NCBI RefSeq assembly: GCF_035582795.1
Contig: NC_134372.1
Location: 37,796,316-37,860,315, forward strand
Length of the DNA: 64,000 bases
From: Mycteria americana
Taxonomy: Eukaryota; Chordata; Aves; Ciconiiformes; Ciconiidae
Reading direction: 5' to 3'
Shown here: piece after piece, positions 38,181 through 51,000 of the stretch
Layout: each line of letters starts with the position of its first letter
Position numbering within the stretch: position 1 is the first letter of the stretch
The notes under the pieces: generated by a model
The model's input: the letters and a program-made list of their open reading frames with translations, nothing else
The model's database searches: none
Told to the model about the DNA's origin: nothing
Translations under genes and position numbers: made by a program

Positions 38181-41100
38181 ATCAAGCTTTTATTGATGCC
38201 TCAGTGGGCCAACTACATTTTTGTCTGCCTTTTTATTCGGTGAATTCATGTTCAGTATCTGGTCAAGTGGTAGATGAGACTGCTATGACCCTCCCCAAGA
38301 CAGTGATGGAGGAGATATTAGCATGCCATGTACTGTGTCAGGGAAGAGAGCACATTGACACAAGAAGGCAAACCAAGCATGAGACTGCAGAGACAAAACT
38401 GCAGTGCATAAGCATTTCCAATTGCTATAGCTATATTGCCACTTTTTCAGCTTAACAAACCTTTAAGTCCAAAGAATTCTTCCTGTAATAGGGAGGGGGA
38501 AAAACACCACATTTCACAAATCCTCCTCATCTAAAAACCTGTATCTCACCATCAAAAAAACCTGATAAGCTTTGTCTACAAAGGAATTAAAAACATTTAA
38601 TTCCCTGGCAAAACAGGTGGAAGAGATTTATCATAGGCAGGGAGCTCCCACAGAAATCCTGAGCTTATGAAGCTTGCTGTCTATATGACTGATGTAGCTC
38701 TTAAATCATTGCCTAGACCTGAAAGAGAACACAAGTAACTACAGTACTTTAAGAATCATTTCAGTTGACATATCACAGGAAGAACTTGAAATTATACTCT
38801 TCAGTTCCTGGGTCATGAGTTACACACCACAAATAGCTAGTTTTAAAACATTTAGTGACAGCCATGTAGATTCTTTTACTACAGAACTACTAACAGGATT
38901 GACTCACACCGAGCTCCAACAAGAAATGGAAAGAAACTGCATTCAAACATTGAATTCTGGCACTTCAGCTACTGTAATGCAACTAAGATGCCATCAACAT
39001 GCTGTAACCCAATAAGGAACTTCTAGTTCATATGGGTATTTGTCACCCACCTTGAACAGAAGTAGATTGTGAGCTCTGAACTGCTCACCACATGCATGTT
39101 CCTACACAGCAGGAAATAACCACCACTAGCCAAATTAGTACTGTTTTGAGAATCACAATTGTGAATTTCCTTCCCTTTTTTCTCTCCTTTACCCCTGCAT
39201 CTGCTTAGTGCTACATTAGTGGATAGCTATCATATCCGATTAAAGTGTGGGTATGAAAAAGAAAGGGTGGAATACTTATTAACTGAAACATTTAAGTTAC
39301 TATATTCACTTGGACCTCCTTTACCTATCCACAGCATTCTTCAGAGAGACAGAAGTGTAGATGTATAAAACATCTACAATTTAAGTAATTACAGAAAAAC
39401 AAAGAACTTCATACTAAACTTAAATAGATTAAGTCTACAGAATCAAGAGTACATTAAAGCTTCCCCAAATTTTGGGTCAGGCATTTTTGAGATTAAGTCA
39501 ATTTCTTTCCACCCCAAAAGTTAAATGCATCTGAAAATACTGGCTAATGCATTGCTGTAATTCTAGGAACACATTAGAATACTCCGTTGAGAGTTTGTTG
39601 GCAGAACACAACATCCAACTTCAACCTAATTTAACTTGGAAGGGCAGCACCAGGGGGATACAGACTTATTCTTCTAGTTGCACCTTGGACAGCTTTAGAT
39701 TTACTAACATTACAAAAGCAGGAAATGTACAAAGCCTTATATACATTACCAGAACTGTTTAATGCTTAACAGAAAGCCCACTAAAAATTGTCATAGCCAT
39801 ATTCACTATGAAGTTTATTGAATTCTATCATGCTGAGCTGTAAAAGCAATACACAAGTACTAATGTTATATAAAAGGTTTAAATGGAATCACTTAAGTGT
39901 GTGGCTTCATGCCTGTAAACACAGAAATAGCTCAAATTGCTGGAAGAAAAGAAGCTAGCTGACCAGGGAATCTAATAAGCATTATGTTACTGTTTTTAAA
40001 AACCCATAATCATAACCTTAAAACAGCCAAATCCTCTCTAGATTAAAAGCAGAGTGATAATTCTAATGATATAACTAACAGTACAAGGGATAGCTAAAGT
40101 GAAGAACATACCATGGCATCTAAGCACATCGCACTTTTCTCCAAAGCACTGGAAGTGAAGTCTTACGACCTTTGGTACTGAGAACAATGAGTAGATTTTA
40201 ACTATGACAGTTTATTTTGTCATTGATAGTGTTTTCCTTCAGAGACAGTCAAGTGAGGTACCTTTTACAGACCTATCAGGTTTCAGTTCCTTTTAAGAAG
40301 AAATTTAGAAAAACAGCCACTAAAGTAGATGTCATTGTATTTGCATTGTTACTTGACAGTTAGATCATGTCCACATTCAAGTTATACAACTTTTTTCTTG
40401 ATTCTTAGGCACATCATCTTCTGAATGTTCTGCTACACCACTATTAAAGACCTAACAAAACATACTGCAGAGAAAATAACAGAATCCCTAATTCTGTATA
40501 CAAACGCTTCATATTCAATGTTGAACAGTATAAGATTCTGTGTTTTCACTAAGGCATTTTAGTAATACTTTGGCAGAGCAAAGACAGTAAAATAGCTACC
40601 AAAGTTAGTAAAAATTATTAGCCTAGTTCAGTAATCCGAAATCTCTCCAGACCAGCAAGTTAGGATATTACACTGGGATGATAACATCAAGTACATCAGT
40701 GTCCTCTCCACAGAAGTCCAGCTACAAAGCAGCAGAATGCCATATTCTCCAAATCTTCAACACCAGATCCATTAGCATGTCACATTCAAGAAGCAAAAAT
40801 TCACTGACTTTTACTTGCATAGCAATACTGTGAAGTTTCACATGAGGACATAGATTTCATCTTCACTTGCAGACTCTACAACAGTAACAACTAAGGCTTA
40901 GTAAACCACTAACTAGAATACCACTTGCCAAAGGGCTCAAAATAATGAGAAAATCAGAACAAGCAGCAACTTACTCAACTAAAAGATGTTTAGCTCAGAG
41001 TAGCAGACAGACATTTCTGATAAAGTTTGTATGTGTATTTATCACACTAGCAAACTGCAGAGCTCTGCAGACAAAAATGAGAAAGCAATTGTTCCCCAGT

Positions 41101-44100
41101 TCTAAACTTAATTTGTTTTTACAGAAGTACTTTTTTTCTTCTTTAAGAGCATCACTTGTTAGCAAGAACAGCTGAAGTTAAGCATATCTGAAAGCACTTT
41201 GCAAGCAAACAGGAATCTAACAGTGGAATTTAACTAGTTTCAGCCCAAATAAAAGTGCAGTTACCACTTCAGCCACTGTTTTACCTGCACTATTACTCCT
41301 CCCATTTACCCCACTTCCAGGCAAAGGTTACAATCTGGACTTGAGCCCTCAAATCAGCATTCATCTCAAAATAAAAACAGAAGATCCCTTCTCTGTTTCT
41401 GAGCACACAAGAAACCTTACTCCCTCCCCTAAGGGATGAACACTGAGCATCTTATGAAAAACAGCTGAGATACATCCCAGCACACCTTGCTCACTAGGAG
41501 AGACCAAAGGAGGAAACAAGCTATTCCTGCCCCTTTTAGATTCAGCTGCAGCTTGTATTGATTTTGTGGAAGTGAAGTACATCAGAATAACACCTCTGAA
41601 TTATGAGATCTTAGAGTGGTGAATTTGCATCAGTCAGCTCAAGGCTTCCTAGCAATCAGGGAAAAACTAAGTTTTTTGATCCCAGAACATCAGTCTGACA
41701 GCAATGGAACAGGGTCTGGAAAGGAGGGGTCAGCAGCATTCCAGGAAGATACTCATTTCTCTCAGCATCTCCCCTTCAGACACACTTTTCTGCCAGTGAA
41801 GAGTTAAGAGCTGGCACAGGATCTCATGATTTTGGTTTTGTCTCTGCCTAACACCCCCCAAGCCCTTTTTAGGCCTAACAACTCTGGCCCTCCTACCACT
41901 GCTCCCACCCTTCTCAGACAGGCCTCCCCCAGAGACCCTACAGCACCTGCCAGCAACAGGGCAGTACTGTGCAGATGGGTTTCTATCAGTTCCCCATGCA
42001 GCTTTTCATGATGAACTCCACCTCGTAAACCCTAAAACTGAGCTTGTTCTTAAAAAGCAGTAAGAAGGTTCACCCTTTGTATTGTAACAGTGTATTTGCA
42101 CTGTAGTTTGATGTGGACACATTCTTACTTGTCTCAGACTTGAGGCCAAAGAACATATTGGCTTGACTCTCCACAGTCACTATTTCTTTCCTCCACAGAA
42201 AGCACATTTTAATGACTGGCTCATCCTTCAGCAGGCAAGCTTCCCACTTTTATCCAGTCACTTCCGCTAATTTTTGAGATAATCTTACTTGTCATTAGCC
42301 AAGTATTAGGAACAAGCCACATTCTCCTCTTCATAGCAGAATAGAGACTAGACTCCCAATTCTCAGTTCTTGCAGGTTTAGAAATCCACCAGAGTAGCTG
42401 GAAAGAATTTTCATTCTTTGGCTTACCACTATTAAAACTGCATTAAATTCTCAGATGGGGAGCCCTGAGCTATTCACAAGCAAGCCCTGGAACAGAGTGC
42501 AGAGAGTGCTGATCAGTGAACCACATAATCAATTACAAGGAACATGTTTAGAGGAAAAACATTAACAGAAAATACAAAGTTCCCAAAACAGCTTCTCAAG
42601 CAAGGATGCTTCCTCCAAATATTAGCAAGCTGTATTTAAGGCCACCTCCTCAGGTTTGCAGAGGTGTCAGCACATGCACTTTTTTGGAGGGGGAAACAAA
42701 AACTAAGGAGTTGAAATACAAGGATAAACAGTGTTTTACTTAAGCCAGTTATTTTGATCCTTTAGTTACTGAGGCAAGACAGTGGTATAATTCCCCAGCC
42801 TGTGTATTGAGGGGCATGAACACTGCACTGCTGAAATGTGGGTCACAGAAGGTAACACCATTTCTTGACTGCAGTTACAGACCACCACTGCTCACAGCAG
42901 ACCACATAAGGTTGATATCAACTCCAAGACTAGCGGCAAGTCTGTGAAGAAACCAATTACACAGGGTCAGACCCAGCACAGGCCACCCACAGAAATACAA
43001 AGTAACTGAAGCCAGCAACTCTGTACCCCATTTACCTTCATTTGGATTGTCCTTAGACCAGACAACAGGACAGGAATTTAATCAATTTCTCAATAGGAAA
43101 ACCAAGTCCTCACAGGCCAGCGCTAAGTCTTACCTCATCATTGCAAGAAATTTAAACATCAGACCACTACTAGAATATCTAGTTATGAAAAAACATCGTA
43201 AAGTTACACTAGTTCCTTCCTTTAGGGAGCAGAGCAAGGGTAAGGAAGGCTGGAACACAATTCAGCAGGTAAGTTCTTCTAACTAGCAAAATAAATTATT
43301 TTAACCACCACTGGTGTTTTGATGCTACATAATGTGCCATGCACCAGCCTGAGGTAATTAAGAGCTTCCTGATGGTAAATACCATGACACAGTCTAACAT
43401 TACTCCATGATCTAAATTAAGATTCTTGCTATGGATCAAATCCTCAAGCCACTTTACCAGCTAAATGCTTAGCAGAAAGCAAGTCACAGAAGAGTTATTG
43501 AAGGAAGTTGTGTAGATCAGTTATCGGGGAAGGGAGGGGGCTGATGTCATGTTTCATTTTCACTGTATCCCATCTTATTTCCCCTCCTCATCTCACAGTG
43601 GCTTCAAGCTTTCCCAGGACACAGCATTCTACAGACCCAGTTCAGTATATAAGCTTACTCCAAAAGCAAGCCCATCAGGCAAGGTTTACCAACCATTTAA
43701 ACAGAACAGACTTGTATTACCTAAAATTCTACTTAAAAGTCTATTAAAATGAGGATATAGCATTTAACAAGTAGTGATGTTCAAGAAGCATCACAGATTA
43801 CTTTGCAAACGTTTTTAAGCGTACTGGAATAGGAAGAATATGGTAATTAACATCTATTGCAAGAAAGTCTTTCCACAGAACCAGGAAATACATTTCTTCT
43901 CCTATTCATTATGCTGCTTCCTAATTCTCCTCTAAAGATTTTTACACTCCATCCTAATAGTTTTCCCAGGACAGTATTTCAGCTAGTCAGCATCTTGTTC
44001 TGAAAATCCAAATCTTGATACTGCTTTCAAACATCACACCTGTCTGACAAACTACAAGTGAATTTCAAGAGTTTCCACAACCTACCTGAATTGGATAATG

Positions 44101-45991
44101 GCATGCAGCTGAACTTAATTTAGAACTAATCTAATAACAGCCTCTTTCTTCCCACACAACACACCTAAAGATGTATTTAGGCATTATCTGATACAGATTA
44201 TAACTGCTGCCACCTTCAGGTTTCAGTAGTCACATGTTCCTGAAACAATACCCCCTCCCTCCCCTTCTCAGCTACTTTCAGAGAAGCAGTTTCAAGATTC
44301 TGATGTGTCACAACGAACAGTAACCTCAGTGATGCGTGGCAGACGTTAAACACAGCTACTATACGCACACACAAGTATGCACAATTTAGTTAGCCATAAG
44401 CTTAACACTCAAGTCACACAGGACTCCAGATTCAAACCCAGAGCTAATCCTTTTTCCACCTGACAATAATTAAGCAATTATAAGACTTCACTTATAATCA
44501 GGTCAAAATCATCCTGTGTTTCTTTATTCCTACAAGGAAATAGGCATTATTGATTCACTGCTTCTAGACTACCAACACACAAATTGGTAGAGCTGCTCGG
44601 TCTACTCTGTAGAAACTTGGCAAGCTACAGAAGTTAAAAGGCAGTTTCACCCACAGGTGGCAATGTGCAGCAGAAGCTACGTAGGACTTAGAATCAGGGC
44701 CAAAATTAAGGCAGAACAACAAAAAACAGTCAGTGGAGTCCAAGCTACCAAGATCCAGAAGAAGGAACGTAGTCTAGACAAGACTCTTCAGGCTGGGCTC
44801 AGCACCAGAAAGCCAGTCTGCCTAGACTCTGCTCCTCATAGCAAATTACCTTGCTCATAGCACACGCTGCACTACAGGGGTAGCATGATAAGGAAAAGGG
44901 TCATGCTACCCCTTCTCATGGGAGCAGGTCTTCACATCTTTTTCACATCACTATAGCATTAGAAAACCACTCAGTTACCCACAAACATTGAGGCATATGT
45001 AGTAGCATCTGTTGTGATGAGAAAGTTCTCCAGAAGTCCACTTGGGCAAAGACACATCATGTGCTAGACACAACATAGTTTAGTTTACTATGTAGCACTC
45101 AACATCATTACTTCTGTTCTTCTAGAATGTTCTGATGTACACATAGACACAGCCTAGTGTACACCACTAATCATTATATTGAACTTCAGCGCATTTACAA
45201 GGGTCATCTGTGAAGCATTATTTCTGCTAGTGAGGAACTGGTGTGTTTCCTGTACTTTCTCATATATAATTGCTTGACTTGAGCTAACTGCAGGCATTCT
45301 GGATCGCACACCAGCACTTCCCACTGGCCGCCTTAAACGCCCCGTGCAAAAGGTGAAGACAACACGAGTTCTTTCCCCCGGCGCTGCCCTGGAGTGCTTG
45401 CGACACTGCGGGACACCCGCCGCACCATGGAGCCTGGCTGGAGTCCAACAGCACCGACCTCACGTAAATAACCTACGCAGCTGGGGTTAAATGAAGTTCT
45501 ACAACGTATTAAACGCTTCTGCCGCTTTACCGCGGTAAAGGAGCGGGACGGAAAGCAGGTGCCAGCGAGGCCGCGGGCACCGACAGGTGCCGCCCGTTCG
45601 TGCGGCCGGAGGTGCCGCCGAGCACCCGAACGGCCACGGGAGCAAGCACGACCTGGCCCCCGCCGCCGGGCCCCCACCGCCCCGCGCGGGCTCGGCGCCG
45701 CAGCTCCAGCCCGGCAGCAGGCCGCGGCCGAGGCCGGCAGAGCCCCCGCCCGCCGCACAGCGGCCAGGCCGCGGCCGAGCCGCTCCCGACGGGCGCCCTG
45801 CCCCCCTTCCCCGCCACGGAGGGGCGGGAGGGCACCACCGGGACCTCCCCGGCGGCGGGGCGGCGGCTGCCCGCGGACCGGGCGGCTCCCCACAGCAGGT
45901 CCCACAACCGCGCGCCCCCTTGGGCGCCGCGGGAAGCCGTCCTCCCGCCGAGGAGCGGGCCGGGAGCGCCCGAGGCGGGAGCGCTACTTAC

Positions 45992-46105
45992 ACCGACAAC
46001 ATTGTCTCCCTTCCTCCCCGGCCGCGGAGAGCCGCCGCCAGCGGCCCACACCCCCCCCGAACCGCTCCGCGCCTCAGCCAAGCCCTACCGGGATCCAGGG
46101 CGGGC
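45992..46105 (-). other. ANKRD27: ANKRD27 exon 1, probably 5' UTR
   Basis: On the minus strand a very strong splice donor (GGT|GTAAGT, donor at 45991-45986) lies inside the CpG island, in the right place for the first exon of ANKRD27. The 5' limit near 46105 is a guess: no TATA box is visible, and a CCAAT motif sits at 46133-46137. The exon contains an ATG at 46002-46000 with A at -3. This ATG is either an upstream ORF start or, with the 26-nt candidate exon, an in-frame start (see findings). Confidence 0.55.
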
Positions 46106-46276
46106 CCGGCGCGGCGGCGGCGCCGCACGAAGCCAATGGCCGGGCGCCGGCGGGGAGCGAGTGAGGAGGCCGGCAGGCGCCGCGGGGTCAGAGCCTGCGG
46201 AGGCGGAGCCTGCGAGGGCTTATAGGGCCGGGCCGGGCCGCGCCCGGGAGGCCGCGGGCGCTCCCCGCGCGGCGCC

Positions 46277-46282
46277 ATGTGA
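46277..46282 (+). promoter_or_regulatory. Start-stop upstream ORF (ATG TGA) ahead of RGS9BP
   Basis: An ATG directly followed by TGA in a GC-rich context with G at -3. It would act as a minimal upstream ORF only if the RGS9BP transcript begins upstream of it, which is unknown. Confidence 0.25.
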
Positions 46283-46799
46283 CGCCGCGGGAGCCCAGCT
46301 GGGACGAGTTAAACGCGAGTGGCGGCGGCGGGCAGCGGCAGCGCAGCGGCAGCCGGGGACGGGCAGCTTCCCCAGAGCAGTTCTCGAGAGCCTTATCCTT
46401 CGCGTATTTTTTTTCTCCTCCCCCCCCGGTGTTCGGCAGTTTTCAAAAAGCGGCGCCCGATCGCTGGAAGCCCTGGCTGCCGTTCAGCGCCGTGCGGAAT
46501 GAGCCGCCCCGGTTCTCCTGCACGGTGGCAGTAGCAGGCGGGGAGCGATGCTGCCTGCCCCCCGGGGCTCCCCGCAGCCCGCCCGGGCTCCCCGAGGGGT
46601 CGGCGCCGCCTGAGCAGCCGGCAGGGACGCGAGGCGGGTAAGAGGGCGCTGAATGCATGCGCGACCCGGAGCTACCACTTGCCATGTGTGCCGGTAGCAT
46701 CTGGCTTTGGCAGCCGCCTGGTCCCGGTACCGGGTAGTCGGGGCGGAGCGGCAGCAGGGCAGAGCGGCGGGGACGCAGCCCCGCGCCGCCGCCGGGATC

Positions 46800-47513
46800 A
46801 TGATGAAGGAGGAGTGCAAAGCGCTGCTGGACGCGCTCAACAAGGTGACCGCCTGCTACCGGCACATGGTGCTGACCATCGGCGGCACCTCGGACTCCCA
46901 GAACCTGCGGGAGGAGCTCAAGAAAACCCGGCAGAAAGCCCAGGAGCTGGCGGTGGCCAACAGGAACAAGCTCACCACGGTCCTGAAGGACAAAACCGTG
47001 AGTAAGGAAGATAAAGCCGAGTTCGAGAGGCTATGGGTGATTTTCTCCACGTGCCTAGAGATCCTGGAGATCGACATGAGGAGAGCCCTGGAGCTGGGCC
47101 ACGAGTTCCCGCTAAATGTCCCCAAAAAGCACCTGATCCAGACAGGCATGAGTGGGGGAACCTCTGGCGTGGCCGCCAGGGCGATGAGCATCCAGAACAT
47201 GAAATACGAGGCTGAGCACAATATAGACGTGGTGGATTTGAAAGACCTCGAGAACGAAATCAACCAGGTAGGAGAGATGATGTACGAGATGGAAATGAAG
47301 GTCAATGTCCCCCAGTGGACGGTAGAGGCTAAGCAAGACCCAGGGGCCGAACTAAAATCCACCATCAGCGTGGGCGCTTCTTCTATTGGCATGATCTCTG
47401 TCGAGGAAAATAAATCCTTCTGCGATATCAGCAAAGTTCTAGCTGGGATTATTTTCTCTGCTGTGCTCATTATCGCTATTGTCCTGGCAGTGTGTGTGGT
47501 AAAACTCTCTTAG
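46800..47513 (+). CDS. RGS9BP: RGS9BP (R9AP), RGS9-anchoring protein, intronless
   Basis: A 237-residue protein. R9AP anchors the RGS9-1/G-beta-5 complex to photoreceptor disc membranes and speeds transducin GTP hydrolysis (known). Seen: N-terminal [20 protein letters not shown], the helical EFERLW and DMRRALELG segments, the central [14 protein letters not shown], and a C-terminal hydrophobic segment (about 213-234) ending CVVKLS, a SNARE-like tail anchor. Human R9AP is about 235 residues and colinear throughout. The start at 46800 is the first of two adjacent ATGs and aligns with human [11 protein letters not shown]. An in-frame ATG at 46707 would add 31 low-complexity residues and is not favoured. 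Single exon, as in mammals. It lies head-to-head with ANKRD27. Confidence 0.97.
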   Translation: MMKEECKALLDALNKVTACYRHMVLTIGGTSDSQNLREELKKTRQKAQELAVANRNKLTTVLKDKTVSKEDKAEFERLWVIFSTCLEILEIDMRRALELGHEFPLNVPKKHLIQTGMSGGTSGVAARAMSIQNMKYEAEHNIDVVDLKDLENEINQVGEMMYEMEMKVNVPQWTVEAKQDPGAELKSTISVGASSIGMISVEENKSFCDISKVLAGIIFSAVLIIAIVLAVCVVKLS

Positions 47514-48035
47514 GGTGGTGCAGGCTCTGACAAGAGCGACCCTCTCCAGCCTGTCTTTGGAGCATGTCACGCCTCACCTTTAGTTTCAAATCGGGTCACT
47601 TGGATGAGCTGAGAATTTAAACCTAGCACTTGAAAAAACAAAGCAAAACTTTTGCCTCTCCATATCCTAAAATGCACGATTTGTTTCTTCTTGCTCTTTG
47701 AAGAAAAGAGATGCAAATCAGCCTGCGGAATAGGATGTCTTCATCTGCTGGACTTGTAATGGTTAACTATGAAGTATCAGGGTATTATCACTACTGGCTA
47801 TAACAGGGATTTGTCTGCTATTAATAGATCACCGTTCTCAGAAGCCTGTATTTTTTTGTTCTTGAATAGGCTCTGGTGTTTGCTGCTGGTCACTGTTTAC
47901 AGTATTTGAGAGTAATACAAATTTGGAGGCTAACACAGGTGTTTTGTCCGACAAAGTGAATAGAATACGGGTTTTTTTTCATCAAATACACAAAATGTTA
48001 TTTCAGTGGAGGAAAAGGGGAAGGATTAAAACCCC

Positions 48036-48041
48036 AATAAA
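48036..48041 (+). terminator. RGS9BP: Candidate RGS9BP polyadenylation signal
   Basis: AATAAA about 520 nt after the RGS9BP stop codon. Another AATAAA at 50843-50848 could serve a longer 3' UTR. Which one is used cannot be told from sequence. Confidence 0.35.
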
Positions 48042-51000
48042 AGAATGTAAACAGCCTCTATTTTAGATAAGTTAATAGTTGGGGAGGGTGGAAGTGTGGA
48101 GGAGGATGGAGAAAACAGAACAAGCAATGTTTGATACCAAATACTGTTTGCTGATTTAGACTGGATTGTACAGAACCCAGTTGCATAGGTTGGCAGAGCA
48201 TACACGGCTGACTAGTGGCTTTCCAAATCCAGAGAGAAAAAAGGGGGAGTTGCACATGCAGAAAAATACTAGCAAGCCTCATGGTTCTCATCCACATTTA
48301 CCACGATTTTGTCTTCCCCTGCAGAAAGGCCAATTCTTGCCACTGGTTCAAATTTTTCTTTCTGTAGAAGCAAACAGTTTGCACTTCACAGTTAACTATG
48401 AAAATAGGAGCAACGCATCTACCCACAGCAGAAGCAGTAGTTTTTGAAAATAGATTTTAGCAAAAAAATGATGTCAACTTAAAGCAGACCTTTCTAATAA
48501 TCCAAAGAGATCCCCTGTCATGTTAACAGGCAGGGATTGATGCCTTTGTATGTACAGTCACATTTCTGCCAGCTCCTGAATTCTTTGCAGAAATCCAGAC
48601 AAAGCTAAAAATGTGTCTCGGTTTCATATCCCACTCATGCCTGATTAATCATTTGGGAAACAGGAAGCCTGTAGGACTGGTCCAATTTGATACACTGCAA
48701 TTTTGGGAGGTAAATGCAAGAGCAGCATAAAACTTTCCAGTGCTTTCCTATGAAATTGTCAATGTTTAAATGTAAAACTGGGGGGACAGATACGAACTTC
48801 GCAGAGAAGCTCTATAATGTTTTGTAAAATAATCTATATGTTATGGTATTTATTATGTAACTTATGGAAATACCTTCTCTTACTGTGAACACACACTAAC
48901 CGTTCAAGAATGCTTGGTACATAACTTTATAGTGCCATCAGTGTATGAGACACTCCCCAGGCAAATATAAAGACCCTGTAATAATGGGGGTTTAGTAAGT
49001 TATTATTCTTCTGCATTGATTCTTACAGACAGATTATCAAAAAGTAACAGACATGTTTTGTGAAGTTACTAGACAATAGTCTTCATACTTGTTAAATACA
49101 ATTATGTTGACAACACTCAAAAGCAGATAATATTTTTGAGTTAAGAACTAAACATACTTTGAAAAACTGCAGCAAACTTTATTCTTGAAAATTTAAGAGA
49201 ACTGGATTTGGGGAGAAAAAGTGTGTGACAAATTTGAATCTGGTCACTGGTAGGTAAGAAAAAAAATAATGTAGGTGAGGAAAAACAGTAAGTAAAGGCC
49301 TGAATTAAAGGCTATAGACTATCATTACGTTGAAGGACAATGTGAGTTCTGCACGTTGATCCAGTCTAGCCCCATTCTTGTGGGAATTCACAGCTTTATA
49401 AGATGACTCCACATTCCTTTCTAGTGTATTTCACTCATTCCACAGGATGTGTTTTATACGTAGTTAGTCTAGGTTCGTAGAGATCTCCTGCAGCATTCTA
49501 ACAAAGTCAACCCTGTATTTATCGGTGCTACTGTTTCAGTCTGTCTAGAGAAGGTGTAATTGTTGTGTGTTGATTTAAATGAGAAGATCTCCTTCACAAT
49601 CATATTGAGTAAACATTTATGGAAAATACAGCAAAAGCTGCAGGAGAATGTATATATTTGGATTGCTCCCACTAGTCACTAAGGATTTGTGGGTATTTTC
49701 ACTCTTTGCACTCTCCTTTTACTTAGTTCACAGGAAGGTAGATAAGAAGTTGGACTCTATCCTGTGCTTCTCGAAAACTCCATGTTCCTTTTGAAATCAG
49801 ATTGTTTAAAGACATGTTCTGAAAACCCAAGTAATGCAAGTCTGGTTTCTGGTGGACAAGTAAATGGTAACACCCACAGCATTCATCACCTTATATCTTG
49901 GTATCCTGAAGTGGGTATGCTGTTTATCCACGGTTAGTTGTGTAGAAGAATTTTTAAGAACAGGTAATCTCATCTTCAAAAGCAAGCCTCAGTGAGTTGG
50001 TAAATTGTAAATTTTCAGTCCGTTGCATTTTTGGGGGGGATTTTTGGATACAGGACTCAAAGAATTCAAATAAGTAGCCTATAATGATGTAAGTCTTGCT
50101 TCATTATGAATATGCACACAATTAGTATTTAAAGGATTAGACCTTGAAAAAATAATGTCTTTCCAAATCTTAAGACAAAGCTGGCTGCAGATTTATTCAT
50201 CATTACTTTGTTCCTAAAATTCTGTATCTTATATTTAGGTTATCTGCAATTAAAAGATTAAGGAGAATTCTAACAGAGGATTGGCACCATCTAAATCGAT
50301 AATGTTCCTGCCATTAATCTCCTACGCTTGATACAAGTGTACACTCAATGTGACTGAGTTCAGGCACAACAGCGCACAAAATCAAAACAAGATGAAACCA
50401 CCATTGTCCAAAAGTACTGATGCTTCTTTTAAATTAAGAAATAAAGAGATGTTGTAGATTTGCAGTCTTCTTTTTTTTTCCCCAGTGGAATGCAACGGGA
50501 AGAAGACTGGAAATGCTATTTTTGTAAGTGAAAAATGGGAAGTCAAACTTCAAAATACTCTATATTTAAATAGCATGATGAAAATGCAAATACTGTCATG
50601 CTGATCAGTGAATGAGAGAATGTTATTGTGTTTTCAGTACAAAAGAAGATGGTCATTGCTTAATTTCAATGTTGTTCTACTTCAGTTCTTTTGTCTTTAT
50701 TCACAGGCTACACACATTAAATTTACTGTATACTAAAATCTTATTCCTGACTTGAATTACACTGGTTTTGCCTGTGCATGGGTGGTATTTTCTACACTTT
50801 GAATAATTCAGACTTGTTACTGTCACTATTTATTTAACTTAAAATAAAGTACGTTCTTATAACTTACTGGTTGGCTTGCAGCAGTAATTAAAACCAAACA
50901 AAAACTGGAATATTAATACAGCTTGTCAGTAAGCTCTTCTAAAAAAGTTCCTATTTCAACCACAGGAATAAAAGTAACATGCTAAGCCCTCTCATTACAG

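Larger units (their letters stand above)
35477..45991 (-). other. ANKRD27: ANKRD27 intron 1 (10.5 kb)
   Basis: First intron between the CpG-island exon and exon 2. It holds a candidate 26-nt exon at 35547-35572 and a degenerate CR1 3' end near 38.07-38.18 kb. The right end from about 45.34 kb is CpG-rich. No other gene is supported. Confidence 0.6.
45340..46860. promoter_or_regulatory. CpG island, divergent ANKRD27/RGS9BP promoter region
   Basis: About 1.5 kb of very GC- and CpG-rich sequence in an otherwise AT-rich window. It covers ANKRD27 exon 1 on the minus strand and the RGS9BP 5' region and start codon on the plus strand. A CCAAT motif lies at 46133-46137 and a weak TATA-like TTATAG at 46220-46225. 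Exact start sites cannot be read from sequence. Confidence 0.8.

Noticed and set aside
45333-46641. Many long open frames on both strands of the first CpG island (up to 300 codons)
   Set aside because: GC-rich sequence has few stop codons by composition. The products are Pro/Arg/Ala/Gly low-complexity and overlap each other in several frames on both strands.
46707-46799. In-frame 31-residue extension of RGS9BP from an upstream ATG
   Set aside because: The added residues are low-complexity and unlike R9AP; the second start aligns with the human N-terminus.
46856-47470. 204-codon antisense open frame inside RGS9BP
   Set aside because: It is a shadow of the conserved sense frame and has no recognisable domain.
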